From contig JACKAP010000006.1 of the NCBI GenBank assembly GCA_020635015.1, positions 186,001 through 250,000 on the forward strand: 64,000 bases of DNA. Reading direction: 5' to 3'. Origin of the DNA: Calditrichia bacterium. Lineage in GTDB: Bacteria > Calditrichota > Calditrichia > RBG-13-44-9 > J075. The translations under genes were made by a program, and so were the position numbers. Below the pieces are notes generated by a model. That model was not told the DNA's origin, ran no database searches, and saw only the letters and a program-made list of their open reading frames with translations. Shown piece after piece: positions 17,494 to 27,340 of this stretch; the stretch's first letter is position 1; each line of letters begins with the position of its first letter.

Positions 17494-19407
17494 ATGAAGA
17501 AATTACATTTCGGCCTGATGCTGGCAGTGGCCGGGTTTATTGCCGGCTGTCAACAGGAGAGCTTCCGGGAGGTGGAGCGGTATACGATTGAGCAATTCAT
17601 GAATACCACATCGATCCGCGGCAGCTCTTTTTCGCCGGACGGCGAGCGGATATTGTTTACCAGCGATCAATCCGGCGTCTTTAATGCCTATTCGATCCCG
17701 GTGGATGGCGGTGCCCCCACCCAGATCACCCGTTCCGACAGCAATTCGATTTACTCCGTGTCCTATTTCCCCGCGGATGAACGCATTCTTTATATGAGCG
17801 ATAAAGGCGGAAACGAGATCTGGCATATTTACATGATCGATGAAGCCGGGAACAGCCGGGATCTGACCCCCTCCCCGGAAGCGCGCTCGACTTTTGTCGG
17901 CTGGAGCTTTGACAAGCAGAGCTTTTTTTACAATAGCAACCAGCGCGATCGCCGCTACATGGATCTTTATGAAATGCGGATCGAAGATTTCAGCACCGAG
18001 TTGATTTACCAGAATGACGAAGGCTATTCCCTGGGGAGCATTTCCAACGATAAGCGCTACCTGGCTTTTAATAAAACGATTACCCGGGATAATTCCGATA
18101 TGTATTTATACGACCGGAACAACCGGGAAATGAAACATCTGTCGGCTCATGAAGGGGATATCAATTACTTTCCGGTAAGTTTCAGCAATGATAACGCCGT
18201 TTTGTATTTCCTGACCGACGAAGGCAGCGAGTTTACCTACCTTAAAAAGTATGATATCGCCAGCGGCGCTACCGAGGTCGTGGAAAAAACCAACTGGGAT
18301 ATCATGTACAGCTATTTCTCACGCAATGAGACCTACCGCGTCACCGGCATCAATAACGATTCCAAGACCGATATTAAGATTTATAAAACCGGCACCGGCG
18401 AACAAGTGAAGCTTCCCCGCCTGCCCGATGCTGATATTACCTCCCTGAATATTTCCGATGATGAAAAGCGCATGACCTTTTATGTTAACGGTTCCCGCTC
18501 GCCGAACAATCTCTACGTATACGATTTTTCCAGCGGGAAATATACCAAACTCACTGAATCAATGAATCCGGAGATCGCACCGGAGGATCTGGTGGAAGGG
18601 GAGGTGATCCGCTATAAGTCCTTCGACGGCCTGGAAATTCCGTCCATCCTGTATAAACCGCATTTGAAGCCGGGGGATAAAGCCCCCGCTCTGGTTTGGG
18701 TGCATGGCGGCCCGGGCGGCCAATCGCGGATCGGGTATAATCCCCTCATCCAGTATCTGGTGAATCATGGCTATACGGTACTGGCGGTAAACAACCGGGG
18801 CAGTTCCGGATACGGCAAGACCTTCTTCCAACTGGATGACCGCAAGCACGGTCAGGACGATCTGGCGGATTGCGTGCAGGCGAAAACCTTTTTGAAGGAA
18901 ACCGGTTATGTCGATGAGGATAAGATCGGCATCATTGGGGGCAGCTATGGCGGGTATATGGTACTGGCCGCCCTGGCGTTCCAGCCGGATGCCTTTAGCC
19001 TGGGCGTGGATATCTTCGGCGTGGCCAACTGGCTGCGCACCCTGCAGAGCATCCCCCCCTGGTGGGAGGCCTACCGGGAAGCGCTTTATAAGGAGATGGG
19101 CAATCCGGAAACCGACGAGGCATATCTGCGCAGTATCTCCCCGCTGTTTCATGCCGGGCAGATCAGCAAACCGCTGCTGGTGCTGCAGGGCGCCAACGAC
19201 CCCCGGGTGCTGAAAGTGGAGTCGGATGAGATTGTCGAGGCGGTGCGCCAAAACAATGTGCCGGTGGAATATATTGTCTTCGATGATGAAGGCCACGGGT
19301 TCAGCAAAAAGAATAACCGCATCACCGGCTACAAGGCCATCCTGACCTTCCTGGACCAGCATTTCGGGCGGGAAGCGGGGTTGGAGATTGAAAAGGATAA
19401 GCAATAA
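17494..19407 (+). CDS. S9-family peptidase lipoprotein (acylaminoacyl/dipeptidyl peptidase type)
   Basis: A 637-residue protein with a lipoprotein signal (GFIAGC, lipidated Cys near residue 19). Residues about 40-360 form a PD40-type propeller (SFSPDGERILFTSD, FSNDNAVLYFLTDEG). Residues about 375-630 are the prolyl-oligopeptidase hydrolase domain. The triad is visible: Ser484 in GGSYGGYM, Asp569 in ANDPRV and His601 in EGHGF. HGGPGG forms the oxyanion loop. The family removes amino acids or dipeptides from short peptides gated by the propeller. The next gene follows after 38 bp, probably in the same transcript. Confidence 0.92.
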   Translation: MKKLHFGLMLAVAGFIAGCQQESFREVERYTIEQFMNTTSIRGSSFSPDGERILFTSDQSGVFNAYSIPVDGGAPTQITRSDSNSIYSVSYFPADERILYMSDKGGNEIWHIYMIDEAGNSRDLTPSPEARSTFVGWSFDKQSFFYNSNQRDRRYMDLYEMRIEDFSTELIYQNDEGYSLGSISNDKRYLAFNKTITRDNSDMYLYDRNNREMKHLSAHEGDINYFPVSFSNDNAVLYFLTDEGSEFTYLKKYDIASGATEVVEKTNWDIMYSYFSRNETYRVTGINNDSKTDIKIYKTGTGEQVKLPRLPDADITSLNISDDEKRMTFYVNGSRSPNNLYVYDFSSGKYTKLTESMNPEIAPEDLVEGEVIRYKSFDGLEIPSILYKPHLKPGDKAPALVWVHGGPGGQSRIGYNPLIQYLVNHGYTVLAVNNRGSSGYGKTFFQLDDRKHGQDDLADCVQAKTFLKETGYVDEDKIGIIGGSYGGYMVLAALAFQPDAFSLGVDIFGVANWLRTLQSIPPWWEAYREALYKEMGNPETDEAYLRSISPLFHAGQISKPLLVLQGANDPRVLKVESDEIVEAVRQNNVPVEYIVFDDEGHGFSKKNNRITGYKAILTFLDQHFGREAGLEIEKDKQ

Positions 19408-19445
19408 TGGTAGAAAAAATGTAGAAGTCGAGGAGAAATTCAGAA

Positions 19446-20588
19446 ATGCGAAGCAGGTTTCAGTGGATATGGCCGTGGTTGTTAGTAATTGGATGGTGTT
19501 TTCAAGGATGTGATTTTAAAGCCGATGGAGATGATGCGGGTGTGATCTACCGCTATCGCGGCGATCTGCAAAACAGCGGGGTGATGCGCGGCCAGGCGGC
19601 GGTGCGGCAGATCAGCGGCGAGAAGTGGAAATTTTCTACCGGAGAGTGGATCATATCCTCGCCGCAGATGGTCGGCGAGCGGATTTACGTCGGCAGTGTC
19701 AACGGCTGGTTTTACTGTCTGGACCCCGCCGGGAAGGAGATCTGGAAACTGAATGCCAATGCCGGCGGCGGCATCTACAGCACCCCGCTGATCCGGGATG
19801 GGGTCGCTTATTTTGGCACGATGGACAGCCGATTTTTTGCCGTGGATATTGCTGCCGGGGGCAAAGAAAAATGGCGCCTGAAATTGGATGAGGAGGTCTA
19901 CGCCTCGGCGGCGATGGTGGATCATACACTCTATTTCGGCGGGGTAGGGGGGACTTTTTATGCCATGGATGCGGCTACCGGTGCGATCCAATGGCGCTTC
20001 GATACCGCGTCCAAGATTTACTCCTCCCCGGCGATTGCGGAGAATATCGCTTATTTCGGCACTCATAGCGGTATTCTTTACGCCGTGGATCTTCAAACCG
20101 GCCGGGAGGTGTGGAAATTCGAGGTAGAAGACGATCATGATATCCGGCAGATACTATCCTCACCGGCGATCGCCAACGGTATGATTTATTTTGGATGCAT
20201 GAATGGCCGGGTGTACGCACTGGATCTGAAAACCGGCGAAAAAAAATGGGCTTTTGAGACGTCCCCTTCGGTTTCTTCCTCGCCGGCGGTCAGCGGCGGA
20301 ACGGTCTATATCGGGGGATGGGATAAGCAGATTTATGCGCTGGATGGTCAGTCCGGCGCGGTCAAATGGCAATATGCCGCCCGGGACGCCGTGCTGGGAT
20401 CGCCGTCAATCGCCGGCGATATGCTTTACGTCGGGGCCCGCGACGGCTATCTCTATGCCCTGGATCGTGAAACCGGTCGGCTGGCCTGGGAATTCCAGAC
20501 CGAAGGATCGGTGGCCTGCACGCCGCTGGTGCATAATGGGGTGGTGTATTTCGGGAGCCGGGATAAACATCTGTACGCGGTGCAGTAG
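19446..20588 (+). CDS. PQQ-type beta-propeller lipoprotein
   Basis: A 380-residue protein with an N-terminal hydrophobic signal ending FQGC, a plausible lipobox. It then has at least seven repeats of the pattern A-x-D-x-x-T/S-G-x-x-x-W-x-F, for example YAMDAATGAIQWRF, YALDLKTGEKKWAF and YALDRETGRLAWEF, filling the chain as one propeller. The pattern is shared by BamB and PQQ dehydrogenases. No dehydrogenase active-site segment is visible, so a scaffolding role is likelier than an enzyme. It lies just behind the S9 peptidase and converges on phoU with 14 bp between stops. Confidence 0.8.
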   Translation: MRSRFQWIWPWLLVIGWCFQGCDFKADGDDAGVIYRYRGDLQNSGVMRGQAAVRQISGEKWKFSTGEWIISSPQMVGERIYVGSVNGWFYCLDPAGKEIWKLNANAGGGIYSTPLIRDGVAYFGTMDSRFFAVDIAAGGKEKWRLKLDEEVYASAAMVDHTLYFGGVGGTFYAMDAATGAIQWRFDTASKIYSSPAIAENIAYFGTHSGILYAVDLQTGREVWKFEVEDDHDIRQILSSPAIANGMIYFGCMNGRVYALDLKTGEKKWAFETSPSVSSSPAVSGGTVYIGGWDKQIYALDGQSGAVKWQYAARDAVLGSPSIAGDMLYVGARDGYLYALDRETGRLAWEFQTEGSVACTPLVHNGVVYFGSRDKHLYAVQ

Positions 20589-20602
20589 CCTTTGCCGGCA
20601 GA

Positions 20603-21262
20603 TTACTCCTGAAAATGATGCCGGATAATCTTCGCCTCCTTCATAAAAACCACATCTTCTCCGATGTTGGTGGCCAGGTCGCCCACCCGCTCCAGAAAAC
20701 GGGCGATGCGGGCCACGGCGAACCCCTGCTCCAGATTCTTGGGGGTCTTTTTCAATTCCTGCATGGTGGCTTCGAGGATGCGGTTGTATAAGGCATCAAC
20801 CTCTTCATCGGCTTTGCAGACCTTCCGGGCGAGGTCGGTGTCCTGATGAATGAAGGCGCTGACCGCATCGTGGAGCATTTTGCAGGCCAGTTCGCTCATC
20901 GGGTAAATTTCATCGCTGGATTTTGGCATCGGTTTATCGCCGAATTGCAGTACCGTCTTGGAGATATTCACCGCATGGTCGCCGATCCGTTCCAGATCGT
21001 TGTTCATCTTCAAGCCGCTGATGATGAAACGCAGATCGATCGCCACCGGCTGCTGCAGCGCCAGCAAGGTGAGGATCTGGTCCTCGATGTTGACCTCCAT
21101 GCGGTCGATCTCCTGGTCGGACTCGATTACCCGCCGGGCCAGGTCCAGATCACGCTTCTGAAATGCGTTGACCGCCTGGCGGATATTATGCTCGGCCTCA
21201 TTGGCCAGAAAAATCAAATCCTTCTTAATCGCTTCCAAAAGCTGTTGAAATTTTTCTTTCAT
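20603..21262 (-). CDS. phoU: Phosphate transport regulator PhoU
   Basis: A 219-residue all-helical protein with two repeats of the PhoU fold. Metal-binding signatures of the family are visible in each repeat, such as NDLERIGDHAVNIS and ARFLERVGDLATNIGEDVVF. PhoU links the Pst transporter to the PhoR kinase and represses the Pho response when phosphate is sufficient. It is the last gene of the minus-strand pst set, 49 bp after pstB. No phoB or phoR is in the window. Confidence 0.96.
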   Translation of the reverse strand: MKEKFQQLLEAIKKDLIFLANEAEHNIRQAVNAFQKRDLDLARRVIESDQEIDRMEVNIEDQILTLLALQQPVAIDLRFIISGLKMNNDLERIGDHAVNISKTVLQFGDKPMPKSSDEIYPMSELACKMLHDAVSAFIHQDTDLARKVCKADEEVDALYNRILEATMQELKKTPKNLEQGFAVARIARFLERVGDLATNIGEDVVFMKEAKIIRHHFQE

Positions 21263-21311
21263 AGTATTTATCCCGCAAATATAGTCTGGTTTAATGTAAT
21301 CAATTCATCGC

Positions 21312-22154
21312 TTATCCGAAACGGCCGGTAATATAATCTTCGGTCATTTTGACGGTCGGATTGGTAAAAATTCGCTTGGTGCTGTCCATTTCGACCATCT
21401 CGCCCAGCATCATGAACGCCGTATAGTCGGATATCCGCGCGGCCTGCTGCATGTTGTGGGTGACGATGACAATGGTATAGTCTTTCTTCAACTCGTTGAT
21501 CGTCTCCTCGATCTTGCCGGTGGAGATCGGGTCCAGCGCCGATGCCGGTTCATCCATCAGAATGATCTCCGGCTTGTTCGCCAAGGTGCGGGCGATGCAT
21601 AGCCGCTGCTGCTGTCCGCCGGACAGATCCAGCGCCGATGCGTCAAGACGGTCCTTTACTTCCCGCCAGAGATCCGCTTGCTTCAGCGAAGAGACGACGA
21701 TCTCTTCCAACTCATCCTTTCCGGTGATGCCGTTGACTTTCGGGCCAAAGGTAACATTCTCCCGGATGGTCATCGGAAAGGGGTTGGATTTCTGAAATAC
21801 CATGCCGACATTCTTGCGCAGCTCCTCCAGGCGGATCTTGGAATCGTACACATCTTCTCCATCAATCAATACCTTGCCGGTCAGGTAGGCGCCGGCTATC
21901 AGGTCGTTCATGCGGTTGAAGCAGCGCAGCAGGGTAGACTTGCCGCAGCCGGAAGGCCCGATAAAGGCGGTGACTTTTTTGTCCGGTATCTGAATATTGA
22001 TGTTCTTCAGGGCGTGCGCCTCAGGATTGTAATAAAAGTCCAGGCGCTGCGTTTCAATCACGATCCGCTCATTGGCGAGAAACGGTTTCGCCGCGGGGAT
22101 TTCTTGGGGTTCGGTTGGTGTTGTCACAGCAATATCCTCTTGAATATTGACCAT
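21312..22154 (-). CDS. pstB: Phosphate ABC transporter ATP-binding protein
   Basis: A 280-residue ABC ATPase. Walker A GPSGCGKSTLL, signature LSGGQQQRLCIARTLA, Walker B IILMDEP and the switch HNMQQAARISD are all present. The sequence after Walker A (RCFNRMNDLI) and the phrase LDASALDLSGG match PstB specifically. It powers high-affinity phosphate import with PstC and PstA. The N-terminus has about 25 extra residues before the ABC domain. The start lies 11 bp after the pstA stop, as expected in one operon. Confidence 0.97.
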   Translation of the reverse strand: MVNIQEDIAVTTPTEPQEIPAAKPFLANERIVIETQRLDFYYNPEAHALKNINIQIPDKKVTAFIGPSGCGKSTLLRCFNRMNDLIAGAYLTGKVLIDGEDVYDSKIRLEELRKNVGMVFQKSNPFPMTIRENVTFGPKVNGITGKDELEEIVVSSLKQADLWREVKDRLDASALDLSGGQQQRLCIARTLANKPEIILMDEPASALDPISTGKIEETINELKKDYTIVIVTHNMQQAARISDYTAFMMLGEMVEMDSTKRIFTNPTVKMTEDYITGRFG

Positions 22155-22165
22155 TTCGCTATCCT

Positions 22166-23821
22166 TTAGAAGGTTGAGGTCTTGAATTTTTTCCTTAAAT
22201 TATTGCGGATGTAGATCGCGATGATGTTCAGCAGCACCACGATCACGATCAGCAGCAGGGCGGTGCTGTACACCATCGGTTTGGCAGCCTCGACGTTGGG
22301 CGATTGGAATCCGACGTCGTAGATATGGAATCCCAGGTGCATGAACTTGCGGTCGAGGTGGAGAAACGGGAAAGTGGTATCCAGCGCCAGGGTGGGGGCC
22401 AGCTTCACCACTCCGGTGATCATCAGCGGCGCTACTTCTCCGGCGCCGCGGCTGATCGCCAGAATCAGGCCGGTCAGAATGCCGGGCATGGCGTTGGGCA
22501 GCACCACCTTGCGGATCATCTGCCAGCGGGTGGAGCCGAGGGCCAGTGCGCCCTCTTTGTTGGCCCGCGGCACTGCCAGGAGACCCTCTTCAGTAGCGAC
22601 TACCACCACCGGCAAAGTGAGCAGGGCCAGGGTGAGGGAGGCCCAGAGGATTCCCCCGGTGCCGAAAGTCGGTTCCGGCAGCTTGTTGCTGAAAAAGAGC
22701 TGGTCGATCGAACCCCCGACAAAGTAGATGAAGAATCCCAGACCGAAGACCCCAAAGACGATCGACGGCACCCCGGCCAGGTTGTTCACCGACATGCGGA
22801 TCAGGCGGGTGACCGGGCCCTGCCGGGCGTATTCATTGAGGTAGATCGCCGCCATCACACCGAACGGCACCACCGCGATCGACATTAGCAGCACCATCAC
22901 CACCGTGCCGAAGATGGCCGGGAAGACCCCCCCTTCGGTGTTGGATTCCCGGGGATCGTCGGCGACGAATTCCCACAGCTTTCCGGCGTAATGCCAACTT
23001 TTAGCGAAGACGCCCATCTGGTTCGGGCGGAAAAATCGTACCACTTCCGAGAGATGCAGTTCCTTCTCCTCCCCTGCGGCGGTGCGCACGGTCAGGTAAA
23101 TTCCCCGCTCTTCAAGATACAGTTTTTCATACTTTTCGGTCAATGCCTGGTATGCATCGGCGATCTCCTGCTCCAACTGCTCCGCTGAGCGGCGCATCTC
23201 CTCCAATTGTTGCAGGCCTTCGTCCGTGCGCCCTTCCGGCGATATCTCCAACAGGGAAATCTCCCGCTGCAGCCGGGTCAGCGGTTCGCTGAGTTCGGTC
23301 ATGGCTTCCTGGGTCTCGCGCAGTTGTTCCCGCTTCTCCCGGGCCAGCCGGTAAGCCTGGCGGGCTTTCGTATACAGTTCGGGATGGTCGGCGCCATATT
23401 GCTCGTCGCCGCTGTGAACCGCTTCGATAAAACCGTAAAAATTGCCATATTCCAGGCGCTCGAAGGTCACTGCGTTTTCCGGATATGCCTGTTCGGTGAT
23501 ATTTTTATCGCGGATCCAGGTAAAATCCATGCCGTAGAGGTCGCGATTGCCGATCTTCAGCTGAGTTTGCTTCACCGGGATCTTATGACCGTCGGCATCA
23601 AGCTGGATGGCATCCTCCTGGGCCCACAGTTCGCCCAGGTAGGTCTCATCTCCGGAGGTGGTGATCTGCACCAGATCCCCGGGCCAGAAAAAGCTCAGCC
23701 CCCGGCTCAGAATGACGGCGATGATCCAGGTTACCATCCCCAGGGCAACCACCAGCCCCAGGCCGGAAGCGAAAATGTAGGGATCGCCTTTTTGTTTGAA
23801 ATAGCTGATTCGTCTGCTCAT
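22166..23821 (-). CDS. pstA: Phosphate ABC transporter permease PstA, extended form
   Basis: 551 residues, about 250 longer than E. coli PstA. Residues about 15-40 form a first membrane helix, then a periplasmic insert of roughly 240 residues includes a coiled-coil stretch (AYRLAREKREQLRETQEAM and LQQLEEMRRSAEQLEQEI). The C-terminal 250 residues are a standard ABC permease with the EAA loop TEEGLLAVPRANKEGALALG. Long PstA proteins of this type are known in Pseudomonas and Vibrio. Position between pstC and pstB confirms the assignment. It is separated from pstC by 130 bp containing an octamer repeat. Confidence 0.93.
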   Translation of the reverse strand: MSRRISYFKQKGDPYIFASGLGLVVALGMVTWIIAVILSRGLSFFWPGDLVQITTSGDETYLGELWAQEDAIQLDADGHKIPVKQTQLKIGNRDLYGMDFTWIRDKNITEQAYPENAVTFERLEYGNFYGFIEAVHSGDEQYGADHPELYTKARQAYRLAREKREQLRETQEAMTELSEPLTRLQREISLLEISPEGRTDEGLQQLEEMRRSAEQLEQEIADAYQALTEKYEKLYLEERGIYLTVRTAAGEEKELHLSEVVRFFRPNQMGVFAKSWHYAGKLWEFVADDPRESNTEGGVFPAIFGTVVMVLLMSIAVVPFGVMAAIYLNEYARQGPVTRLIRMSVNNLAGVPSIVFGVFGLGFFIYFVGGSIDQLFFSNKLPEPTFGTGGILWASLTLALLTLPVVVVATEEGLLAVPRANKEGALALGSTRWQMIRKVVLPNAMPGILTGLILAISRGAGEVAPLMITGVVKLAPTLALDTTFPFLHLDRKFMHLGFHIYDVGFQSPNVEAAKPMVYSTALLLIVIVVLLNIIAIYIRNNLRKKFKTSTF

Positions 23822-23871
23822 GGGTTTTACCGTATCATATTCAATAGAAAATCAAAATTCGTGTAAATTGT

Positions 23872-23953
23872 GCATGGGTTGATGGGTGTATGGGTGTATG
23901 AGTTAAAACTTTTTGGTAGTTTCCCATTCACCCATTAACTCATCCACCCACTC
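23872..23953. repeat. Octamer repeat with inverted partner inside the pst operon
   Basis: GATGGGTG, TATGGGTG and TATGAGTT units (23875-23904) face CCCATTCACCCATTAACTCA and CCACCCAC (23925-23951). The two sides are imperfectly complementary, so a hairpin can form in the mRNA between pstC and pstA. Confidence 0.75.
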
Positions 23954-26174
23954 AAAACCGCGCATATTTCTTTCTCAACCGCTCCCCGATCATCGAGGAG
24001 ACCGTATTAATCACGAAGGTAAAAACAAACAGCAGCAGGGCGGTGAAGAACAGCACCCGGTAGAGGGTGCCGCCGACCGGCGCTTCGGGAATCTCCACTG
24101 CGATGCAGGCGCTCATTGCCCGGAAACCGTTGAAGGGGTTGAGATCGAGGATCGGGGTGTTGCCGGTGGCCATCAGCACGATCATCGTTTCCCCGACTGC
24201 CCGCCCCAGCCCCAGCATGGTGGCGGCAAAGATCCCTCCGGATGCCGCGGGCAGGATCACCCGGCGCACGGTCTGCCAGCGCGAGGCCCCCAGCGCCAGC
24301 GACGCCGAGGATAGGGATTCCGGCACGTTGGTCAGGGCATCCTCCGCCATGGTGAAGATAATCGGGATTACCGCAAATCCCAGGGCAAATCCGACCACCA
24401 GACTGTTGCGCGTCTCGTACGTCACGCCAAGGTTGGTGAAGATCCACTGCTGGAAATTGGCGCCGAAGAACACCGCTTCAATCGTCGGTCCCAGCCATAT
24501 TGAAATCGCGATGGCCAGGCTCACGACCGGTATCAGCAGAGCCAACTCCGTTCCCGGCTTCAGGCGGGTGCGGTGATGCTCCGGCACCATCCGCCAGATC
24601 AGCACCGCCAGGATGAATACCACCGGGAGAAATATAAAAACCGAGAGGAACCCCATCAGGTATTCTTCGAAGAGCGGCGAGAAATACAGGCCGGCCAGGA
24701 ACCCGATCACCACGCTGGGCAGGGCCGCCATGATCTCCACCGTCGGCTTGATGGCCCGGGCCAGCCAGTGCGGAGAGAACTGCGAGACGTAGATCGCCGC
24801 CATAATGGCGATGGGCACCGAAAACAGCATGGCGTAGAGGGTGCCTTTCAAGGTGCCGAAGATCAGCGGGATCAGGCTCAGCTTCGGCTCAAACTCATCG
24901 CTGCCGCCGGTCGATTGCCACACAAACTCCGGCTGGGGGTATCCTTCGTACCACACCTTTCCGAACAGGCCCTGAAAGGTGGATTCCGGGTGCGGATCAT
25001 TTAGTTGAAACAAGGTAAACTGACGTTGTCCGTCAACTGCGATGATGCCGTTGGATTTGGGAGTTAGCCCGGCAGCCTGGATCGGGAAATCGCTTGCCCG
25101 GAAGTTCAGCTCGGTCTGGCCGGTGGTGGCATAGTGCAGTTTGACGTTGCCTTTATTATCGACGGTTAAAAAATTGCGGTTGCGCGAGGAGGTATATATC
25201 TGGGTCACCGGCGCGGGATGAGATTCGAAGCGGTGAATTTGGGTGAATTTTAACCAGTTGGCCGGGGTACGCACCGGAAACCAACTCTCTACCGCACCCT
25301 GATTATCGCCGATCACCAGCGCCTGATCACCCAGCAAATACTGCAAGCTGCTGATGGCATTCTGGGTGCTTTTCCAGGTGTCTTTCAGTTCCGGCGACTC
25401 AAAATCGTCTAGCTTAAACCAGAACAGATCGCCGCTCTGGGTGCCGGCGATGAAATTGTCGCCGCCATGGCTCAGGGTCATGGCAGTAACGGTCAAGTTT
25501 TGAAAATAATCTTGTAACGTGTGCTGATAGGTCTCTTCATCATCCGCATCGTAAATTCGGAGATGAATATTACCGACATGATCTTTCCATGCCCAGAAGC
25601 GGGAGAGGTCTTCGTTCTGCACGAATGCCAACTGTTCGATGTGGTTGGGAATGCTATCTCCCGCCGACTCCGCGGTCCAGGTTTCCTCGATATCCAGCGA
25701 GGGCACAATTACCCGCCCGGAATCGCTGAAAACGGCCGTCATGGAAATCTCGGCGGTGATCACCCGCCCGGAGTCGCTGCCGGCGGCAAACACATCTCTC
25801 CCCAGGCTGCCTCTGGCAGCGCTAAGCAGCTTTTCCCCTTCCCCAAGGGGAAGTTTCTCTGCCAGTACCAGGCTGCCGTCGGAAATGTGGTAAAAATTTA
25901 ACCGGCCGGCCTGATCCAGGGTGTAAAAAATTTCCATGTACGAATCGCTGCCGGTCAACAGCACCTGGTTGCCGGTATCGGTGACCGGGTAGCTGAGAAG
26001 GTGCTTCAGCGAGGCATTCTGTCCCAGGGGGAGACTTTGGTAAACCAGGAAGAGCAGGATCGCCAGGATGCTGACGATGATCCCGTATCCCCCGGCAGTG
26101 ATAAAGCGTTTCGCCCAGCGGTCGGCGCGGTAAACGCTTTCATAATGTTGCTGCTTGGTGTCATTCTGTTCCAT
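23952..26174 (-). CDS. pstC: Phosphate ABC transporter permease PstC, extended form with propeller-like insert
   Basis: 740 residues, more than twice the size of E. coli PstC. After one membrane helix (about 27-50) comes a periplasmic region of roughly 370 residues with WD/propeller-like repeats (GGDNFIAGTQSGDLFWFKLDD, LVIGDNQGAVESWFPV in part, FLTVDNKGNVKLHYA). The C-terminal 310 residues are the permease, with the EAA loop TMAEDALTNVPESLSSASLA. The insert could dock PstS or sense the periplasm; that is inference. It is the second gene of the set, after pstS. Confidence 0.92.
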   Translation of the reverse strand: MEQNDTKQQHYESVYRADRWAKRFITAGGYGIIVSILAILLFLVYQSLPLGQNASLKHLLSYPVTDTGNQVLLTGSDSYMEIFYTLDQAGRLNFYHISDGSLVLAEKLPLGEGEKLLSAARGSLGRDVFAAGSDSGRVITAEISMTAVFSDSGRVIVPSLDIEETWTAESAGDSIPNHIEQLAFVQNEDLSRFWAWKDHVGNIHLRIYDADDEETYQHTLQDYFQNLTVTAMTLSHGGDNFIAGTQSGDLFWFKLDDFESPELKDTWKSTQNAISSLQYLLGDQALVIGDNQGAVESWFPVRTPANWLKFTQIHRFESHPAPVTQIYTSSRNRNFLTVDNKGNVKLHYATTGQTELNFRASDFPIQAAGLTPKSNGIIAVDGQRQFTLFQLNDPHPESTFQGLFGKVWYEGYPQPEFVWQSTGGSDEFEPKLSLIPLIFGTLKGTLYAMLFSVPIAIMAAIYVSQFSPHWLARAIKPTVEIMAALPSVVIGFLAGLYFSPLFEEYLMGFLSVFIFLPVVFILAVLIWRMVPEHHRTRLKPGTELALLIPVVSLAIAISIWLGPTIEAVFFGANFQQWIFTNLGVTYETRNSLVVGFALGFAVIPIIFTMAEDALTNVPESLSSASLALGASRWQTVRRVILPAASGGIFAATMLGLGRAVGETMIVLMATGNTPILDLNPFNGFRAMSACIAVEIPEAPVGGTLYRVLFFTALLLFVFTFVINTVSSMIGERLRKKYARF

Positions 26175-26270
26175 TATACCTTCATCCTTCAGACATTACG
26201 GACCGGCTGGCGCCGATAAAATTTGGGCAGACCGAAAGATCTGCCCAAAAAATTGCTGCTTAATTTGCGC

Positions 26271-27251
26271 TTAGTCAAGCTTTTTCAACTCTTCCATCAC
26301 CACTTCATAGGGCAGGGGCAGGTAGCCGTCTTTCACCACCACTTCCTGGCCTTCGTAGCTGAACACATACTTCAGGAACTCTTTCATCAACGGATCCAGC
26401 GGCTTGTTGGGGGTTTTGACGATATAGAGATAGAGATAGCGCGACAGGGGATAGTCGTTGGAAATCACATTGTCATAGGAACCGTCAAAACAGGTTTGAC
26501 CCGCTTCTTCCGCCAGGGAGACCACTTTTACCCCGGAAGTCTTGTAGCCGATGCCGCTGTATCCGATGGCGAATTTATCCTCGGTAACTCCCTGCACCAC
26601 GGATGCGGAACCGGGCTGCTCTTTTACTGCGTCTTTATAGTCGCCCTTCTTCAGCACGTGATCCTTAAAGAATCCGTAGGTACCGCTGGCGGAGTTACGG
26701 CCGAACACCCGGATCGGCTGATTGGCCCAGGCACCGCTCAGACCCAGGTCTCCCCAGGTAACGATGTCTTTCTCATAACCGCGCTTACGGGTCTTGGAAA
26801 AGATTGCGTCAGCCTGTTCCAGAGTGAGGCAGTCGATCGGATTGTCCTTCTGCACGAAGATCGCCAGGGCATCCAGCGAGGTGCGGACCTCGGTCGGCTT
26901 GAACCCGTATTTTTTCTCGAAAGCGTCGATCTCTTTCGATTTCATCGGGCGCGACATCGGGCCGAATTGGGCGGTGCCTTCGATCAGCGCCGGGGGGGCG
27001 GTAGAGGAGCCCTTGCCTTCGATCTGGATATTCACCAGCGGGTAGTGCTTACGGAAGCCTTCCAGCCACAGCGACATCAGGTTGTTCATGGTGTCGGAAC
27101 CGATGCTGTTGGCGTTCCCGGAAATCCCGCTGGTCTTTTTGTATTTCGGGATCCGTGAATCCACTTCCGTCTTCTGCGCAAAAGCGATCTGCGCGGTCAC
27201 AAAAAACAACAGCGTTACGACAGTTAACTTCTTAATAAAACCAGACAACAT
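26271..27251 (-). CDS. pstS: Periplasmic phosphate-binding protein
   Basis: 326 residues with a cleavable signal peptide ending QIAFA-QKTEV. The PBP fold is clear: ISGNANSIGSDTMNNLMSLW at the N-lobe, IEGKGSSTAPPALIEGTAQFGPMSR as the ligand loop, and RNSASGTYGFFKDHV at the hinge. It captures phosphate for PstCAB. It is the first pst gene. Upstream, at 27310-27326, is a Pho-box-like direct repeat almost identical to the one before the porin, suggesting the whole set is induced by phosphate starvation. Confidence 0.95.
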   Translation of the reverse strand: MLSGFIKKLTVVTLLFFVTAQIAFAQKTEVDSRIPKYKKTSGISGNANSIGSDTMNNLMSLWLEGFRKHYPLVNIQIEGKGSSTAPPALIEGTAQFGPMSRPMKSKEIDAFEKKYGFKPTEVRTSLDALAIFVQKDNPIDCLTLEQADAIFSKTRKRGYEKDIVTWGDLGLSGAWANQPIRVFGRNSASGTYGFFKDHVLKKGDYKDAVKEQPGSASVVQGVTEDKFAIGYSGIGYKTSGVKVVSLAEEAGQTCFDGSYDNVISNDYPLSRYLYLYIVKTPNKPLDPLMKEFLKYVFSYEGQEVVVKDGYLPLPYEVVMEELKKLD

Positions 27252-27309
27252 TTGTATCTCCTTTGTTTAAATTGAGTGCCGGAAATTACCGTCTCAATGT
27301 TTCAATCCT

Positions 27310-27326
27310 GTTACAATTCGGTTAAA
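27310..27326 (-). promoter_or_regulatory. Pho-box-like direct repeat before pstS
   Basis: On the plus strand it reads GTTACAATTCGGTTAAA; on the gene strand it is TTTAACC-GAAT-TGTAACA. Two 7-base half-sites with a 4-base spacer (11-bp period) are the layout of PhoB sites. It is about 60 bp before the pstS start and 15 of 17 bases agree with 28510-28526. Confidence 0.55.
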
Positions 27327-27340
27327 TGAGCAAGGAATTA

